This document shows positions 35,786-45,666 of a stretch of DNA of 64,000 nt, one piece after another. This DNA is from Asaia bogorensis NBRC 16594 (GTDB lineage Bacteria > Pseudomonadota > Alphaproteobacteria > Acetobacterales > Acetobacteraceae): the NCBI RefSeq assembly GCF_001547995.1, contig NZ_AP014690.1, positions 2,539,001-2,603,000 on the forward strand, in the 5' to 3' direction. The translations under genes and the position numbers were made by a program. The first letter of the stretch is position 1; each line of letters starts with the position of its first letter. The notes beneath the pieces were generated by a model. That model did not search any database and was not told the origin of the DNA. It was given only the letters and a program-made list of their open reading frames with translations.

Positions 35786-36928
35786 TCATCGAACCTCCAG
35801 ATCTGCTTGGAGAGCGCCATCAGCCTTGATAGCCTGCAAGATACTGATCATATCGCGCGGCCCCATTCCCAAGGCGTTCAGCCCGGCAACAAGGCTCGCG
35901 AGCGTGGGACCTTCACGAAGAATACCCAATCGGTGAGAACTGTCTGTACTGGCATCGATCTGCGTTCGAGGCACGATCGCCGTCGTCCCATTGGAAAAAG
36001 GGGCAGGCTGGGCGATCAACGGAGTTTCCGTCACCTGGATCGTCAGGTTGCCTTGCGCAATGGCAACCGTGCTGATGCGCACATTATCGCCCATCACGAT
36101 GGTCCCACTTGCCTCATCCACAATGACTTTGGCCATCGTATCCGGTTCGATCATAAGATCGCCGATCCGATAAAGAAGCGAGGGCGCGTCGCGCCCGGCC
36201 ATATTGACTGAAACCGTGCGCGGGTCATCCATTTTGGCCGTGCCATATCCGAGAGAACGGTTGATGGCATTGACGATTCTGTTTGCTGTCGTGAAATTCG
36301 GGTTTCGCAAGGAGAGATGGATCAGCCCGCTTCTGCCCAGGGAAACCGGCACCTCGCGCTCGACAACCGCGCCATTGGCGATATGCCCTGTCGTTGGAAT
36401 ATTCCGGGTAGCCGAAGCCGCCGTCCCTCCGACTGAGAAAGCATTCGTGACGAGGGAGCCCTGCGCCACAGCGTAGACCTCACCGTCTGCTGCCTGGAGC
36501 GGCGTTACCAGCAACGTGCCTCCTGCAAGGTCACGAGCGTCGCCCACTGCCGATACCGTAACATCGATATGCCCACCTCCGTGAGAGAAGGGAGGCAAAG
36601 TCGCGGTTACCATGACTGCGGCTACATCATGAGTCTGTAACTGGACTTCTCGATCGCGGATATTCACTCCAAGACGATTGAGCATGCTGATGAGGGTCTC
36701 GCGAGTGAAGATCGTGTTTGTCAGCCGGTCGCCCGTTCCTCGCAGACCGACAACCAATCCGTACCCGACCAACTGGTTGTCACGCACACCCTCATAATCG
36801 ACAATATCTTTGACGCGTACTACGGTAGCGTTTGACGCTGGCGCATAACCCACGATTCCCAGGCTCATACAAAAAAGGAGCGTCTTTATCAGGCAGCCAA
36901 ACGTCTTTTTCCCGTTACGACAATGCAT
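35786..36928 (-). CDS. flgI: Flagellar P-ring protein FlgI
   Basis: FlgI forms the periplasmic P ring around the rod. The 380-residue protein has a signal peptide (basic N-terminus, then LIKTLLFCMSLGIVGYAPASNA) and the family core VRVKDIVDYEGVRDNQLVGYGLVVGLRGTGD, LMIEPDTMAKVIVDEASGTIVMGDNVRIS. It ends with the usual LVAGLNALGMGPRDMISILQAIKADGALQADLEV. I chose the ATG at 36928, which gives a normal signal peptide; the frame extends 47 codons further upstream without conservation. It heads the flgI-flgJ-flgN-lipoprotein operon. Confidence 0.96.
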   Translation of the reverse strand: MHCRNGKKTFGCLIKTLLFCMSLGIVGYAPASNATVVRVKDIVDYEGVRDNQLVGYGLVVGLRGTGDRLTNTIFTRETLISMLNRLGVNIRDREVQLQTHDVAAVMVTATLPPFSHGGGHIDVTVSAVGDARDLAGGTLLVTPLQAADGEVYAVAQGSLVTNAFSVGGTAASATRNIPTTGHIANGAVVEREVPVSLGRSGLIHLSLRNPNFTTANRIVNAINRSLGYGTAKMDDPRTVSVNMAGRDAPSLLYRIGDLMIEPDTMAKVIVDEASGTIVMGDNVRISTVAIAQGNLTIQVTETPLIAQPAPFSNGTTAIVPRTQIDASTDSSHRLGILREGPTLASLVAGLNALGMGPRDMISILQAIKADGALQADLEVR

Positions 36929-37285
36929 CGTATGATCGTCCAGCCCAGTTCCCGGTGTGACGCGGAGTGCGTATCGAAATGTCTTTGTCAAATGGATAAG
37001 CCTGCACCATCGATAGTGATCTTGTACGACAGGCGCCAGCAATGACACCCTACGACACAGGCCCGTCACTTACAACCACAACAAGGTTAACGCTCTCCAA
37101 CAGAGAGACAGTTTCACACCGGCATTGTTGCAAAAGCGATAATGATTGTCATAACGCCTGCTTATCCTGTAACGGGAAGACCTTTGATATTGATCTATGC
37201 CGCACCACGGCGAACCGTAATCCCGCTGTCACATAGACGCCATTGAAAGACTGCCATGGATTTCGCTGAGAGGCGCAACGGACTC
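36929..37285. promoter_or_regulatory. Divergent control region between flgI and the transglycosylase gene
   Basis: Two divergent transcripts start from here. A GTTAACGCTCTCC stretch at about 37087 recalls a CtrA half-site but lacks the second half. No gene is evident apart from alternative N-termini of the two flanking genes. Confidence 0.35.
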
Positions 37286-38128
37286 ATGATTTTCATGAAA
37301 TCACGCCTATCGAAATCAGCCAGCGCGTCTCTCGCAATGTTGGGTTTCAGCGTTGCTCTCGCTCCCGTGCCGGCCCTGTCTCAGACGATGGAAGCTGAGC
37401 GCTGCCGTATAGCCTCCAGCCAGGCCGAAAAAGTCCTCCGCATTCCCGAAGGTTTCTTATATGCCATCAGTCGGGTCGAGAGCGGCAAGACCGACGCGCA
37501 GGGGCGACTGTCGTCCTGGCCGTGGACAATAATGGCCAATGGCGTTGGCCATTATTACGATTCCAAACAGGACGCCGTCGCGGCGGCAACCGAATTTCGC
37601 AATGCGGGTATTATGTCGATCGACGTCGGGTGCTTGCAGGTCAACCTGCAACAGCATCCGGATGCTTTCCATTCACTTGATGAGGCGTTCGATCCAACCT
37701 CGAATGCTCTCTATGCCGGGCGTTTTCTTAACCAGATGCACGACAAGATGGGAAGTTGGCCGCGTGCGGCGGCGGCCTATCATTCCCAAACCCCGGGGCT
37801 CGGAGCCCCGTATCAATGGAAGGTGCTCGAAACCTGGGCCATACCTGATGACGAACGGATAGGCCCGTCAGGGGACGTCAAACACCCGCCTCAGCGTAAG
37901 GGCGCGATTGATTTGGCGGCGCCACGAAGCCAGTCTCCCTACGGCGATACAATCGTTGCTGATGCGCGTGAGGGAACACAGCCTGCTGTGAGGGCATTTC
38001 ATCCTTTCCAGGGTTTCAGCCATTTCACCCAGCCTGCCCCTCATCATTCAGGCATGAGCGGCATGAGAGGACGCAGCCTCGCATCATACCGAAGCAGCCC
38101 TACGCAATTGGCGCGCCCAACAGGCTGA
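37286..38128 (+). CDS. Lytic transglycosylase, probably flagellum-associated
   Basis: This 280-residue secreted protein carries an SLT-type domain (about 50 to 180). Its active-site Glu lies in the AISRVESGKTDAQGRLS segment; MSIDVGCLQVNLQQH and AAAAYHSQTPG are the later SLT motifs. The signal peptide ends near ALSQ. After the catalytic domain comes a His/Pro/Ser-rich tail. In alphaproteobacteria a separate transglycosylase replaces the muramidase half of FlgJ and opens peptidoglycan for the rod. Its place next to the flgI-flgJ operon fits that role. Three in-frame ATGs exist; I use the second, which has GAGAGG upstream. Confidence 0.88.
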   Translation: MIFMKSRLSKSASASLAMLGFSVALAPVPALSQTMEAERCRIASSQAEKVLRIPEGFLYAISRVESGKTDAQGRLSSWPWTIMANGVGHYYDSKQDAVAAATEFRNAGIMSIDVGCLQVNLQQHPDAFHSLDEAFDPTSNALYAGRFLNQMHDKMGSWPRAAAAYHSQTPGLGAPYQWKVLETWAIPDDERIGPSGDVKHPPQRKGAIDLAAPRSQSPYGDTIVADAREGTQPAVRAFHPFQGFSHFTQPAPHHSGMSGMRGRSLASYRSSPTQLARPTG

Positions 38129-38133
38129 AAGCA

Positions 38134-39723
38134 TCAGACGCCTCGCATATCGATCCAGAGTCGCAGCGCTTTTCCGACTTCTTGAAGGACAGGAAGGAAA
38201 GAGCGCTCATTCGAACGGAAAATTCTCATTGTAGGGTACCATGGGCTCCCTGTTCCGGAATCCCCCCAGCGCCAGCACGCATCCCAACGGCTTATCAACC
38301 ATACGGGACAACCAAGCGCTCCGGCGAGATGCGCGGGTGACGTATCGACCGAGATGATCAGATCAAGATTACGCATGATGGCCGCCGTATCCGCCATGTC
38401 TCGTACCTCGCTCATGGGATTATGAATTGTCTGACCGCCCCAGTTCTTCAGCTCTTCCCTTGGTGTCCCGAATTGCAGATTGACGAAGGTCGCCTCAGCC
38501 GGGAGGAGCGCCTCGGCGAGATCGCTGAAGGAAATCGAGCGCCGCATATCAGCCAATGCGTATTCTGAGCGAAGACGCCGCTCGCCAGCCCATACAAGAC
38601 CGATCCGCGGTCTACCCGCTGGCAGCAGGGCCGCCATTTTTTCTCGGTCAGCGGGGATATCGGTAATGTATGGAATGCAGGTTGGAATATCGTGCACCGT
38701 CCGCACCCCGCTGATAAAGGGCAGATCCGGCACGGGGCACGCGTAATGATATGCGTGGTTCGTAACAGCACTCACAGGGTCCAGCACCGTCAAAGCCGGG
38801 TAGGACTGACGCACAAGGCGCACCAGAGAGGCGGGCACACAGACGTGGATTTCGGCACCACGCGCTGCAAGGGCGGATAGGTGACGTATAAACTGGATCG
38901 TATCCCCCAACCCCTGCTCCTGAAAGACAAGGATACGCTTCCCTGAGAGGCCGGTATCAGGACGGAGCCGGGGAATGCTGCGTACCCAGCCCTGCTGTGG
39001 GGTTATCTGCAATTCGCGCTCGAAATAGAGTGGCCAGCCTCTCTCAAAAAGACCCGCCTTGATCAGGGTGCAGGCATAACCGAACGCGATAGCTTTGCGT
39101 TCAGGGCTGATTCTGAGGGCCTTTTCATACCACGGCAGGGCTTCAACGGAGCGATTGAGCCGCTCGAGCGCACAACCGGCATTATTGAGCAGTGACGCTG
39201 TTTCATCTCCGTCGTTGAACAGAGATTTCAGCACCGCAAGCGCCTCAGCAGGATACCCGACTTCAAGCAGGGACATGCTGATGAATTCCCCGATCTCCGC
39301 TTTCTGCCCGGGATATGTTGCCATCATCTGTGCAAAGCTTGCGCAGCCGCCGCTTACGTCCCCGCGCACGATCTGCAAATGGGCGGAGAAAGCCTGGGCG
39401 GGCACATTGTCAGGTTGCAGGCGTATGACATTGCGCAGCAGGACCCCAACGATGTCGTAACGCGTTGTGAAACGCAGGATGAGCGACGCTCCCGCCATAG
39501 AGAGCTTCCACTCGTCCTGATGGACTGCCATCGTTTCGAGTACAAGTTTTAATCCGCTGATCCCGTCACCTGAGCCCAGCAGGGCCTCGCATGCCTCAAC
39601 AAACTTCCCGACATCCGGCGGTGCACCGGGGATTTTCCACCACTGCTCAGCAGGCGATGAAGCATGTGTCAGATTTCGCGGTTCCGGACTAGCCGTGTCT
39701 TGTGTCATGCCATCACCGATCAT
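38134..39723 (-). CDS. TPR-containing glycosyltransferase-like protein, second copy
   Basis: This 529-residue protein resembles the product at 23611 to 25029. The N-terminal half has degenerate TPR-like helices (for example SVEALPWYEKALRISPERKAIAFGY). The C-terminal half has the glycosyltransferase group: FQEQGLGDTIQFIRHLSALAARG, RPRIGLVWAGERRL, MRNLDLIISVDTSPAHLAGALGCPVWLIS. It sits between a transglycosylase gene (convergent, 5 bp away) and flhA. Probably a second modifying enzyme for flagellar proteins; substrate unknown. The start could also be the ATG five codons later. Confidence 0.82.
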   Translation of the reverse strand: MIGDGMTQDTASPEPRNLTHASSPAEQWWKIPGAPPDVGKFVEACEALLGSGDGISGLKLVLETMAVHQDEWKLSMAGASLILRFTTRYDIVGVLLRNVIRLQPDNVPAQAFSAHLQIVRGDVSGGCASFAQMMATYPGQKAEIGEFISMSLLEVGYPAEALAVLKSLFNDGDETASLLNNAGCALERLNRSVEALPWYEKALRISPERKAIAFGYACTLIKAGLFERGWPLYFERELQITPQQGWVRSIPRLRPDTGLSGKRILVFQEQGLGDTIQFIRHLSALAARGAEIHVCVPASLVRLVRQSYPALTVLDPVSAVTNHAYHYACPVPDLPFISGVRTVHDIPTCIPYITDIPADREKMAALLPAGRPRIGLVWAGERRLRSEYALADMRRSISFSDLAEALLPAEATFVNLQFGTPREELKNWGGQTIHNPMSEVRDMADTAAIMRNLDLIISVDTSPAHLAGALGCPVWLISRWDACWRWGDSGTGSPWYPTMRIFRSNERSFLPVLQEVGKALRLWIDMRGV

Positions 39724-39932
39724 GTTCAGGTCATTTCGAAAGCAGGTTAGCGATCCATGAACGCGTAACGCTTAATATCTTGCCTCATCTACGCGAGACG
39801 GGATACCTCTTGGCGCGAGATTCAAGCGCCTGCCGCAACGATTGGCGTATCATTCATTTCAGGACGACAGGTCGGGGCCCGTTGCGCAGCAATGCCGTCG
39901 GCATCATGACTTAGGCTAGGAAAGCTGACATT

Positions 39933-42128
39933 TTGGAAAGCGCAAACGTCTCTCCGGTCCGTGCCCCTTCCTCCAGCAAATCGCGCACGGGTGGCAACGC
40001 TGCCTCAAAACTTTTTTCTTCCTTGACCGGGCAAGTAACGAAGGCATCTCAATCCGTCAGAGATGGCAGTTACAAGACCTCCTGGCGACGGGCGATCCCC
40101 GGCACCGATGTCGGCCTTGCGCTCGGCGTGTTGCTGCTGCTGTCGATTCTGATCATCCCTCTGCCGACTTTCATTCTCGATCTCGGTCTCTCATTGTCAA
40201 TCACATCGAGCGTGCTTGTTCTGATGGTTTCCCTGTTTTTGGAGAGACCCATTGAATTCACCTCATTCCCTACCCTGCTTCTCCTCACGACACTGCTCCG
40301 CCTCTCGCTCGAAATCGCGACAACACGCCTTATCCTGAGCCACGGCAACGAAGGCACCTTTGCTGCAGGGCATGTTGTCGCCGCATTCGGAGGGTTCCTG
40401 ATGGGCGGTGATGTCGTGATCGGGGGAATCGTCTTCAGCATTCTTCTCGTCGTGAACTTCATGGTCATCACGAAGGGCTCGGGACGCATCGCAGAGGTTG
40501 CAGCACGCTTCTTTCTCGACTCCATGCCTGGCAAACAAATGGCCATCGATGCCGAGCTGTCGTCAGGAGCCATCAACGACAGGGTAGCACGCCTCAAGCG
40601 CAGGGAGCTCGAAGACGAAAGCTCGTTTTACGGCGCCATGGACGGTGCTGCAAAATTTGTCCGCGGTGATGCCATCGCAGCGCTGATCATTACAGGAATC
40701 AACATTGTCGGGGGGTTGGCTATCGGTGTCCTCCGCTACGGCATGCCTATCGGCGATGCGGCAAGTACGTTCACAACGCTGACTGTCGGTGACGGACTGG
40801 TTTCCCAGATTCCTGCCCTACTCGTTTCGACAGCCTCCGGTATCGTGGTTACCAAAGGGGGAACTGCGGGGTCGGCAGACGTCACGCTCGTCCGCCAGCT
40901 CGGCGGAAACCCGAAACCCATGGCGATGGCCGCGATTCTCTCTGGCTGCTTCGCATTGATGCCTGGGCTGCCAGCGTTTCCGTTCCTCATCATTGGCGCC
41001 CTTGCCGGCACCGCTGCATGGCGGCGCTGGAAAGTTCCGACACCAGATGAAAATGACAGTGACGTCAGCGAAGCGCCCCCGGCCCCTTCTGCGTCACCTA
41101 TTTCTGATGTGCTCAAACTGGATCTGCTTCGCCTTGAGCTCGGGTTCGGGCTTCTTCCAATGACCAATGGTGAGAACGCGCAACTCACCGAGCAGATCAA
41201 GGCGCTGAGGAGAACAATCGCATCCGAGATGGGCTTCATTACACCGCCCATTCGCATACAGGACAATATCGTCCTACCGTCTGATCGCTACGTTATCAAA
41301 CTGAAGGAAATCACCATCGGTAGTGGTGAAGTCCGGCCTGGCCGCCTTATGGCCATGACGCCATCGGGGGGCGCTCCCGATCTTGAGGGTGAGAGGACAT
41401 CAGAACCCGCTTTCGGTCTTCCCGCCGTGTGGATTGCACCGGCCCTCAAGCCGCGAGCCATGGCCCTCAAATGCACGGTCGTCGATCCTGCGAGTGTTCT
41501 GGTCACACATCTCAGCGAACTTGTGAGGCAAAATCTGCCAGATTTGCTGACTTACGTAGCGACCCAGAATCTGCTCGATGAACTGCCCCGGGATCAGCAG
41601 AAGCTGGTGGGAGACCTCATTCCATCACAGGTTACCCTGAGTACGGTGCAGCGTGTGTTGCAGTCGCTTCTCGCCGAACGGGTCTCCATACGCGACCTGC
41701 CCACAATTCTAGAGAGCATCCAGGAGGGTAATGGTCTGGGCTTGCGAGGCATCCAGGCCCTCACCGCTCATGTGCGCGTCCGCCTCTCCCGACAAATCTG
41801 CAGCGGCCTAGAGGGGCCCGCAGGTTATATCCCGATGATTACTCTCTCTCCGGAATGGGAAAACGACTTCGCCGCTCATATAGCCGGACAAGGAGATGAC
41901 CGGCGACTTGCCATGCCGCCATCCATGCTCAATCGCTTCGTGATCAAACTGCGCGACGCCTTCAACGCCGTTTCAGCAAGTGGCGAGGTGCCGGTCATCG
42001 TCGTCTCCTCGACTGTACGCGATTCAATGCGATCAATCGTTGAGCGCGTACGCCCCGCGGTCCCGGTGCTATCCCAGGCAGAGATCTATCCCCGGGCACG
42101 TATCAAAACCATCGAGACGATTACCTAG
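39933..42128 (+). CDS. flhA: Flagellar export gate protein FlhA
   Basis: FlhA is the large export-gate membrane protein of the flagellar type III secretion system. The 731-residue protein has an unusually long, basic, Ser-rich N-terminus, then eight membrane helices between about 56 and 370 (LALGVLLLLSILIIPLPTFILDLGLSLSI; FHIPEP-type loop conserved as PGKQMAIDAELSSGAINDRVARLKRRELEDESSFYGAMDGAAKFVRGDAIA). The cytoplasmic domain ends with the typical VPVIVVSSTVRDSMRSIVERVRP. The only conserved start in frame is a TTG at 39933 behind AGGAAAGCTGACATT. It heads a plus-strand cluster that runs to flgD. Confidence 0.95.
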   Translation: MESANVSPVRAPSSSKSRTGGNAASKLFSSLTGQVTKASQSVRDGSYKTSWRRAIPGTDVGLALGVLLLLSILIIPLPTFILDLGLSLSITSSVLVLMVSLFLERPIEFTSFPTLLLLTTLLRLSLEIATTRLILSHGNEGTFAAGHVVAAFGGFLMGGDVVIGGIVFSILLVVNFMVITKGSGRIAEVAARFFLDSMPGKQMAIDAELSSGAINDRVARLKRRELEDESSFYGAMDGAAKFVRGDAIAALIITGINIVGGLAIGVLRYGMPIGDAASTFTTLTVGDGLVSQIPALLVSTASGIVVTKGGTAGSADVTLVRQLGGNPKPMAMAAILSGCFALMPGLPAFPFLIIGALAGTAAWRRWKVPTPDENDSDVSEAPPAPSASPISDVLKLDLLRLELGFGLLPMTNGENAQLTEQIKALRRTIASEMGFITPPIRIQDNIVLPSDRYVIKLKEITIGSGEVRPGRLMAMTPSGGAPDLEGERTSEPAFGLPAVWIAPALKPRAMALKCTVVDPASVLVTHLSELVRQNLPDLLTYVATQNLLDELPRDQQKLVGDLIPSQVTLSTVQRVLQSLLAERVSIRDLPTILESIQEGNGLGLRGIQALTAHVRVRLSRQICSGLEGPAGYIPMITLSPEWENDFAAHIAGQGDDRRLAMPPSMLNRFVIKLRDAFNAVSASGEVPVIVVSSTVRDSMRSIVERVRPAVPVLSQAEIYPRARIKTIETIT

Positions 42129-42286
42129 GCCTCACCTCGCCCCCAAAAACCAGCCCGAAAGGCTCCGCACGACCAGATCATTGACAATGATTACAAACAA
42201 TCCTCTCTTCACGCTCTCTTGAAGGTTTGCTCAATAGGGGGCGCACCGCACCATTGAGTACCAACGAACAAGCGAGAAGCTGCAAC

Positions 42287-43864
42287 ATGACTGAAACCCT
42301 ACTCTCTGATCTGGCACGCAGGCAGGATTTCATTGGCATGGGACAGAGTGATCTCTCCTCGTTGCGCTCGATGGCCAGTCTCATAGAACGGGAACTCCCG
42401 GGAGTACTTGACGGCCTCTACCGGAAGATCCGTGAAACACCGCGCTCACGTGCATTCTTTACTGATAACGCCCATATGGAGCGTGCTAAAGAGGCGCAAC
42501 TCGCCCACTGGCAACGTATAGCCAAGGCGCGGTTTGACGAGGATTACGTTGCACATGTCACAAAGATAGGGACAACTCATGCCCGTATCGGGCTAGAACC
42601 CAGCTTTTACATCGGTGCATATGGCCGGATTCTTGTTGCTCTGATGCATGAAATCATCCGCGATGATCAGCCCCGGGGCATTCTGAAAAAGCTGTCTTCA
42701 CACAGTGTGGATGACATGGCTGGACGCATCGAAAGTCTGACCAAGGCTGTCCTCATTGAGATCGATCTTACAATATCGGCTTACCTCGATGGCATGGACC
42801 AGGCCCGTCTCCGTTTACAGGAGGAGCAGACGCAGCGTGCGCGAGAAGATCAGGCAACAGTTGAGACTCTCGGGCAGGCCCTGAGCGCCCTGGCGAATGG
42901 TGATCTGACCCTCAGGATTGCAGATGGGGCAGTCCCGGAGCGGCTGGACGCTCTTCGTCTGCACTTCAATCAGGCTGCGGTCACGCTCCAGAAGACGATA
43001 CACCATATCAGCAACGAGGCCGTACATATTGGAACAAATGCCACCGATATCGGTCACGGCGCCGATCAGCTTTCCAGCCGTACCGAACAACAGGCGGCGG
43101 CTGGGGAGGAGATGTCAGCAGCGCTTGGCCAGATAGCCGGCAGTGTGAAGCAGACCGCTATCGAGACGCGCAAAACCGAAGAGATGGTTCTCGTGGCCCA
43201 GCGTGAGGCAGAACATGCAGACATCATCAGGACCGATACGATTGCCGCGATGACTGCCATTGAGTCTTCCTCACAGGAAATCGGTGGCATCATCACCATC
43301 ATGAACGAGATTGCATTCCAGACCAACCTCCTTGCCTTGAATGCGAGCGTGGAAGCCGCGCGCGCCGGTGATGTCGGTCGCGGCTTTGCCGTGGTGGCCG
43401 AAGAGGTCCGGGCCCTCTCACAGCGCTCTCGGGAGGCAGCAGAGGCTATAGGACGGCTGATCGCTCAATCGGATGCCCATGTGCGTCTCGGCGTTACGAA
43501 AGTGCGAGAGGCCGGACTGGCGCTACAAAAGGTGATGGATCAGGTTCGGGAAATCAGCAGCGCCGTCACAGTCATCGCATCATCTGCGCAGAGACAGTCC
43601 CAAAGCATCGGCGAACTCAATGTGGCAATGAGCGACCTCGAGCAGACGACCATGCAGAATGCAGGCGCGGCCGAGGAAAGCGCAGAGGCAGTGAAGAGCC
43701 TCGTGTCAACAGCAGACTCTCTTGCAGAACTCGTATCACACTTTGCCTTCAGTGATATCGGGCATGATCCAGCGTCAGAAGGAACGTCCCCTCCCCCGGC
43801 GGAAGGGAGAGGGCGCCCGGGGAGAATGATCGCGGGAGAGCCTCATCTGGAAACCTCTTCGTAA
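42287..43864 (+). CDS. Globin-coupled aerotaxis receptor
   Basis: The N-terminal 180 residues of this 525-residue protein form a protoglobin domain: [38 protein letters not shown], and the proximal heme histidine in [21 protein letters not shown] (His98). A HAMP-like linker and a canonical MCP domain follow (tip [36 protein letters not shown]). Heme-based MCPs of this type (HemAT) sense oxygen and drive aerotaxis. It has no membrane helix. It is inserted between flhA and the DUF1217 gene. An in-frame TTG 20 codons upstream is a weaker start. Confidence 0.93.
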   Translation: MTETLLSDLARRQDFIGMGQSDLSSLRSMASLIERELPGVLDGLYRKIRETPRSRAFFTDNAHMERAKEAQLAHWQRIAKARFDEDYVAHVTKIGTTHARIGLEPSFYIGAYGRILVALMHEIIRDDQPRGILKKLSSHSVDDMAGRIESLTKAVLIEIDLTISAYLDGMDQARLRLQEEQTQRAREDQATVETLGQALSALANGDLTLRIADGAVPERLDALRLHFNQAAVTLQKTIHHISNEAVHIGTNATDIGHGADQLSSRTEQQAAAGEEMSAALGQIAGSVKQTAIETRKTEEMVLVAQREAEHADIIRTDTIAAMTAIESSSQEIGGIITIMNEIAFQTNLLALNASVEAARAGDVGRGFAVVAEEVRALSQRSREAAEAIGRLIAQSDAHVRLGVTKVREAGLALQKVMDQVREISSAVTVIASSAQRQSQSIGELNVAMSDLEQTTMQNAGAAEESAEAVKSLVSTADSLAELVSHFAFSDIGHDPASEGTSPPPAEGRGRPGRMIAGEPHLETSS

Positions 43865-43914
43865 TTTTCTCTCGTTAGGATCGGGCAAGAGCGGAGGAAC
43901 CCCGGGAGACGTGT

Positions 43915-45666
43915 ATGGCCATAACAAACATATCACCGGTTGCCAGCTACCTTTCAGCCCTCAAGGACGAGGACCTGGCCGCATCGAATTACGCCAAGAG
44001 CGATATTGCAACGAAGCAAGCAGTTGCTGCCTTTGAGAAAAAAGCGCCTGCAATAACCTCTGCTGATGCCCTCCTGAAAGATTATTCTTCTCTTCAGGTT
44101 GTACTTGGAGCGTTTGGGATGGGAAGCTACGCCAATGCGACAGCGCTCATCAAGGACCTGTTAACGCAGGACCCCAGCTCCAGTACATCTCTCGCCAAGA
44201 CGTCTCAAAACGCGACATGGCTTGCCTTCGCCGACGCGTTCAAGGTCTGGGGGCAGAACAAGGGTAGCTCTAGCGACACAGCGTTCATCGCTGGTAGCGG
44301 TTCAACGGCGCTCAGCACAACCTATACGCCGACCAGCTCTGTGACGATGAGCGCAACGCTCCCCTCTGCGGGGGCCTCTGGCCAGACATATGTTTCGCCC
44401 GCCGTCGATGCGTATGACGATGTTTCCGGGGCTCACAAGATCGCGCTTCAGTGGACACAAAGCCAGACGAACCCTTTGAGCTGGAGTGTCTCTGCCTTTG
44501 ATGCCGAGGGCAACGCATCGGTCGCGAGCAATGCGTTCCAGGTGACATTTAACAGTGATGGTACGCTTGCTTCCGCCACCAATACGACAACCGGAGCAAA
44601 TATTGCTTCAAGTGCAGCCGGACAGGCAGTCGAACTGCCCATTACGCTCAACGACGCGAATGAAAAGAGTCAGGCAATATCAATCTCGCTGGGCGCGCTC
44701 GGGGACAGTTCAGGCGTGATCATGGCTGGCAACAGCTACCAGGCTACCAGCCCAACCCAGTCGGTGCTGTTGCAGAACGTCGACTCTTCCAGTACCTCGC
44801 TCTCAATGCCCTCCGCGACAATCGGGGCGCTTTCCGGCACCGGACAGACCTATATCACGGCCCCTTTCAATCCGAACCAGGCGTCTGACGATACGAACAA
44901 TGTTACGCTCGGTCGGACGTATCTGTCGGTTAAATGGGCGCAAAGCAGCAGCGATCCGAGCACCTGGAGTGCTTACGTCGTCGATCCTTATGGTTCAACC
45001 GTCAATAGCACCGTGGTGTCGGTGGGGTTCGATGGCTCCGGCAACGTGCTTCAGGTCAACGGGCAGTACACCCATGACATCCCCTCGCTGCAGGCAACGG
45101 TCAACGGAGTGCAGTACAGCGTCGCTCTCCAACCACCCAATCTGTCACAGAGTTCCGAGGCCAGCCAATCGGTGCTCAAGAGCGACAGTAAGGTCTCCAG
45201 TACGGTTGACGGTGTGTCGATCGATCAGATCGTTTCGAACTATCAGAAACAGCAATATGAATCGAACGACGCCAACACGGATAACGGCGTAGGGAACGCT
45301 TTGTATTTTACGCGCAAGATGGCCAGCGTCACCTCGCTCAGCCAGATCATGTCCGATACCAAGTTGCTTCAGGTGGTTGAAACCGTATCAGGCTACGATC
45401 CCTCGACGTTTGGTGCGCTGAGCTACGATCAGCAAGTGCGCATGCTCACGAAAAAGGTAGACTTCTCGAAACTCAAGACTCCCGACCAGATCCAGAAATA
45501 CGCTGAACAATATCTGACCCTTCTTCAGATCACTCCGCAGCCAGCGGACAAGCCTGCGGACATGCTCGATCTGTTCGGTGGTGACGACTCGAAATCAGGC
45601 ATACTCGCCTTGTTCGGCGATGATGACAGCTCTTCTTCATCCAGCATTTATTCTGGTCTGTTTTGA
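43915..45666 (+). CDS. DUF1217 flagellar protein with inserted hook-protein-like modules
   Basis: The ends of this 583-residue protein form a split DUF1217 domain: residues about 1 to 115 (LKDYSSLQVVLGAFGMGSYANATALIKDLL) and 430 to 545 (ALYFTRKMASVTSLSQIMSD, and YDQQVRMLTKKVD). In between lie two beta-rich modules, about 145 to 275 and 295 to 410. These read like the middle of FlgE at 30302: IALQWTQSQTNPLSWSVSAFDAEG against VALNWSQSTTNPLVWTASAYDADG, and VTFNSDGTLAS against VTFNSNGTLAS. DUF1217 proteins belong to alphaproteobacterial flagellar clusters but their job is unclear. The insertion suggests it meets hook subunits or is exported. It ends in an acidic Ser-rich tail and overlaps fliI by four bases. 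Confidence 0.85.
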   Translation: MAITNISPVASYLSALKDEDLAASNYAKSDIATKQAVAAFEKKAPAITSADALLKDYSSLQVVLGAFGMGSYANATALIKDLLTQDPSSSTSLAKTSQNATWLAFADAFKVWGQNKGSSSDTAFIAGSGSTALSTTYTPTSSVTMSATLPSAGASGQTYVSPAVDAYDDVSGAHKIALQWTQSQTNPLSWSVSAFDAEGNASVASNAFQVTFNSDGTLASATNTTTGANIASSAAGQAVELPITLNDANEKSQAISISLGALGDSSGVIMAGNSYQATSPTQSVLLQNVDSSSTSLSMPSATIGALSGTGQTYITAPFNPNQASDDTNNVTLGRTYLSVKWAQSSSDPSTWSAYVVDPYGSTVNSTVVSVGFDGSGNVLQVNGQYTHDIPSLQATVNGVQYSVALQPPNLSQSSEASQSVLKSDSKVSSTVDGVSIDQIVSNYQKQQYESNDANTDNGVGNALYFTRKMASVTSLSQIMSDTKLLQVVETVSGYDPSTFGALSYDQQVRMLTKKVDFSKLKTPDQIQKYAEQYLTLLQITPQPADKPADMLDLFGGDDSKSGILALFGDDDSSSSSSIYSGLF

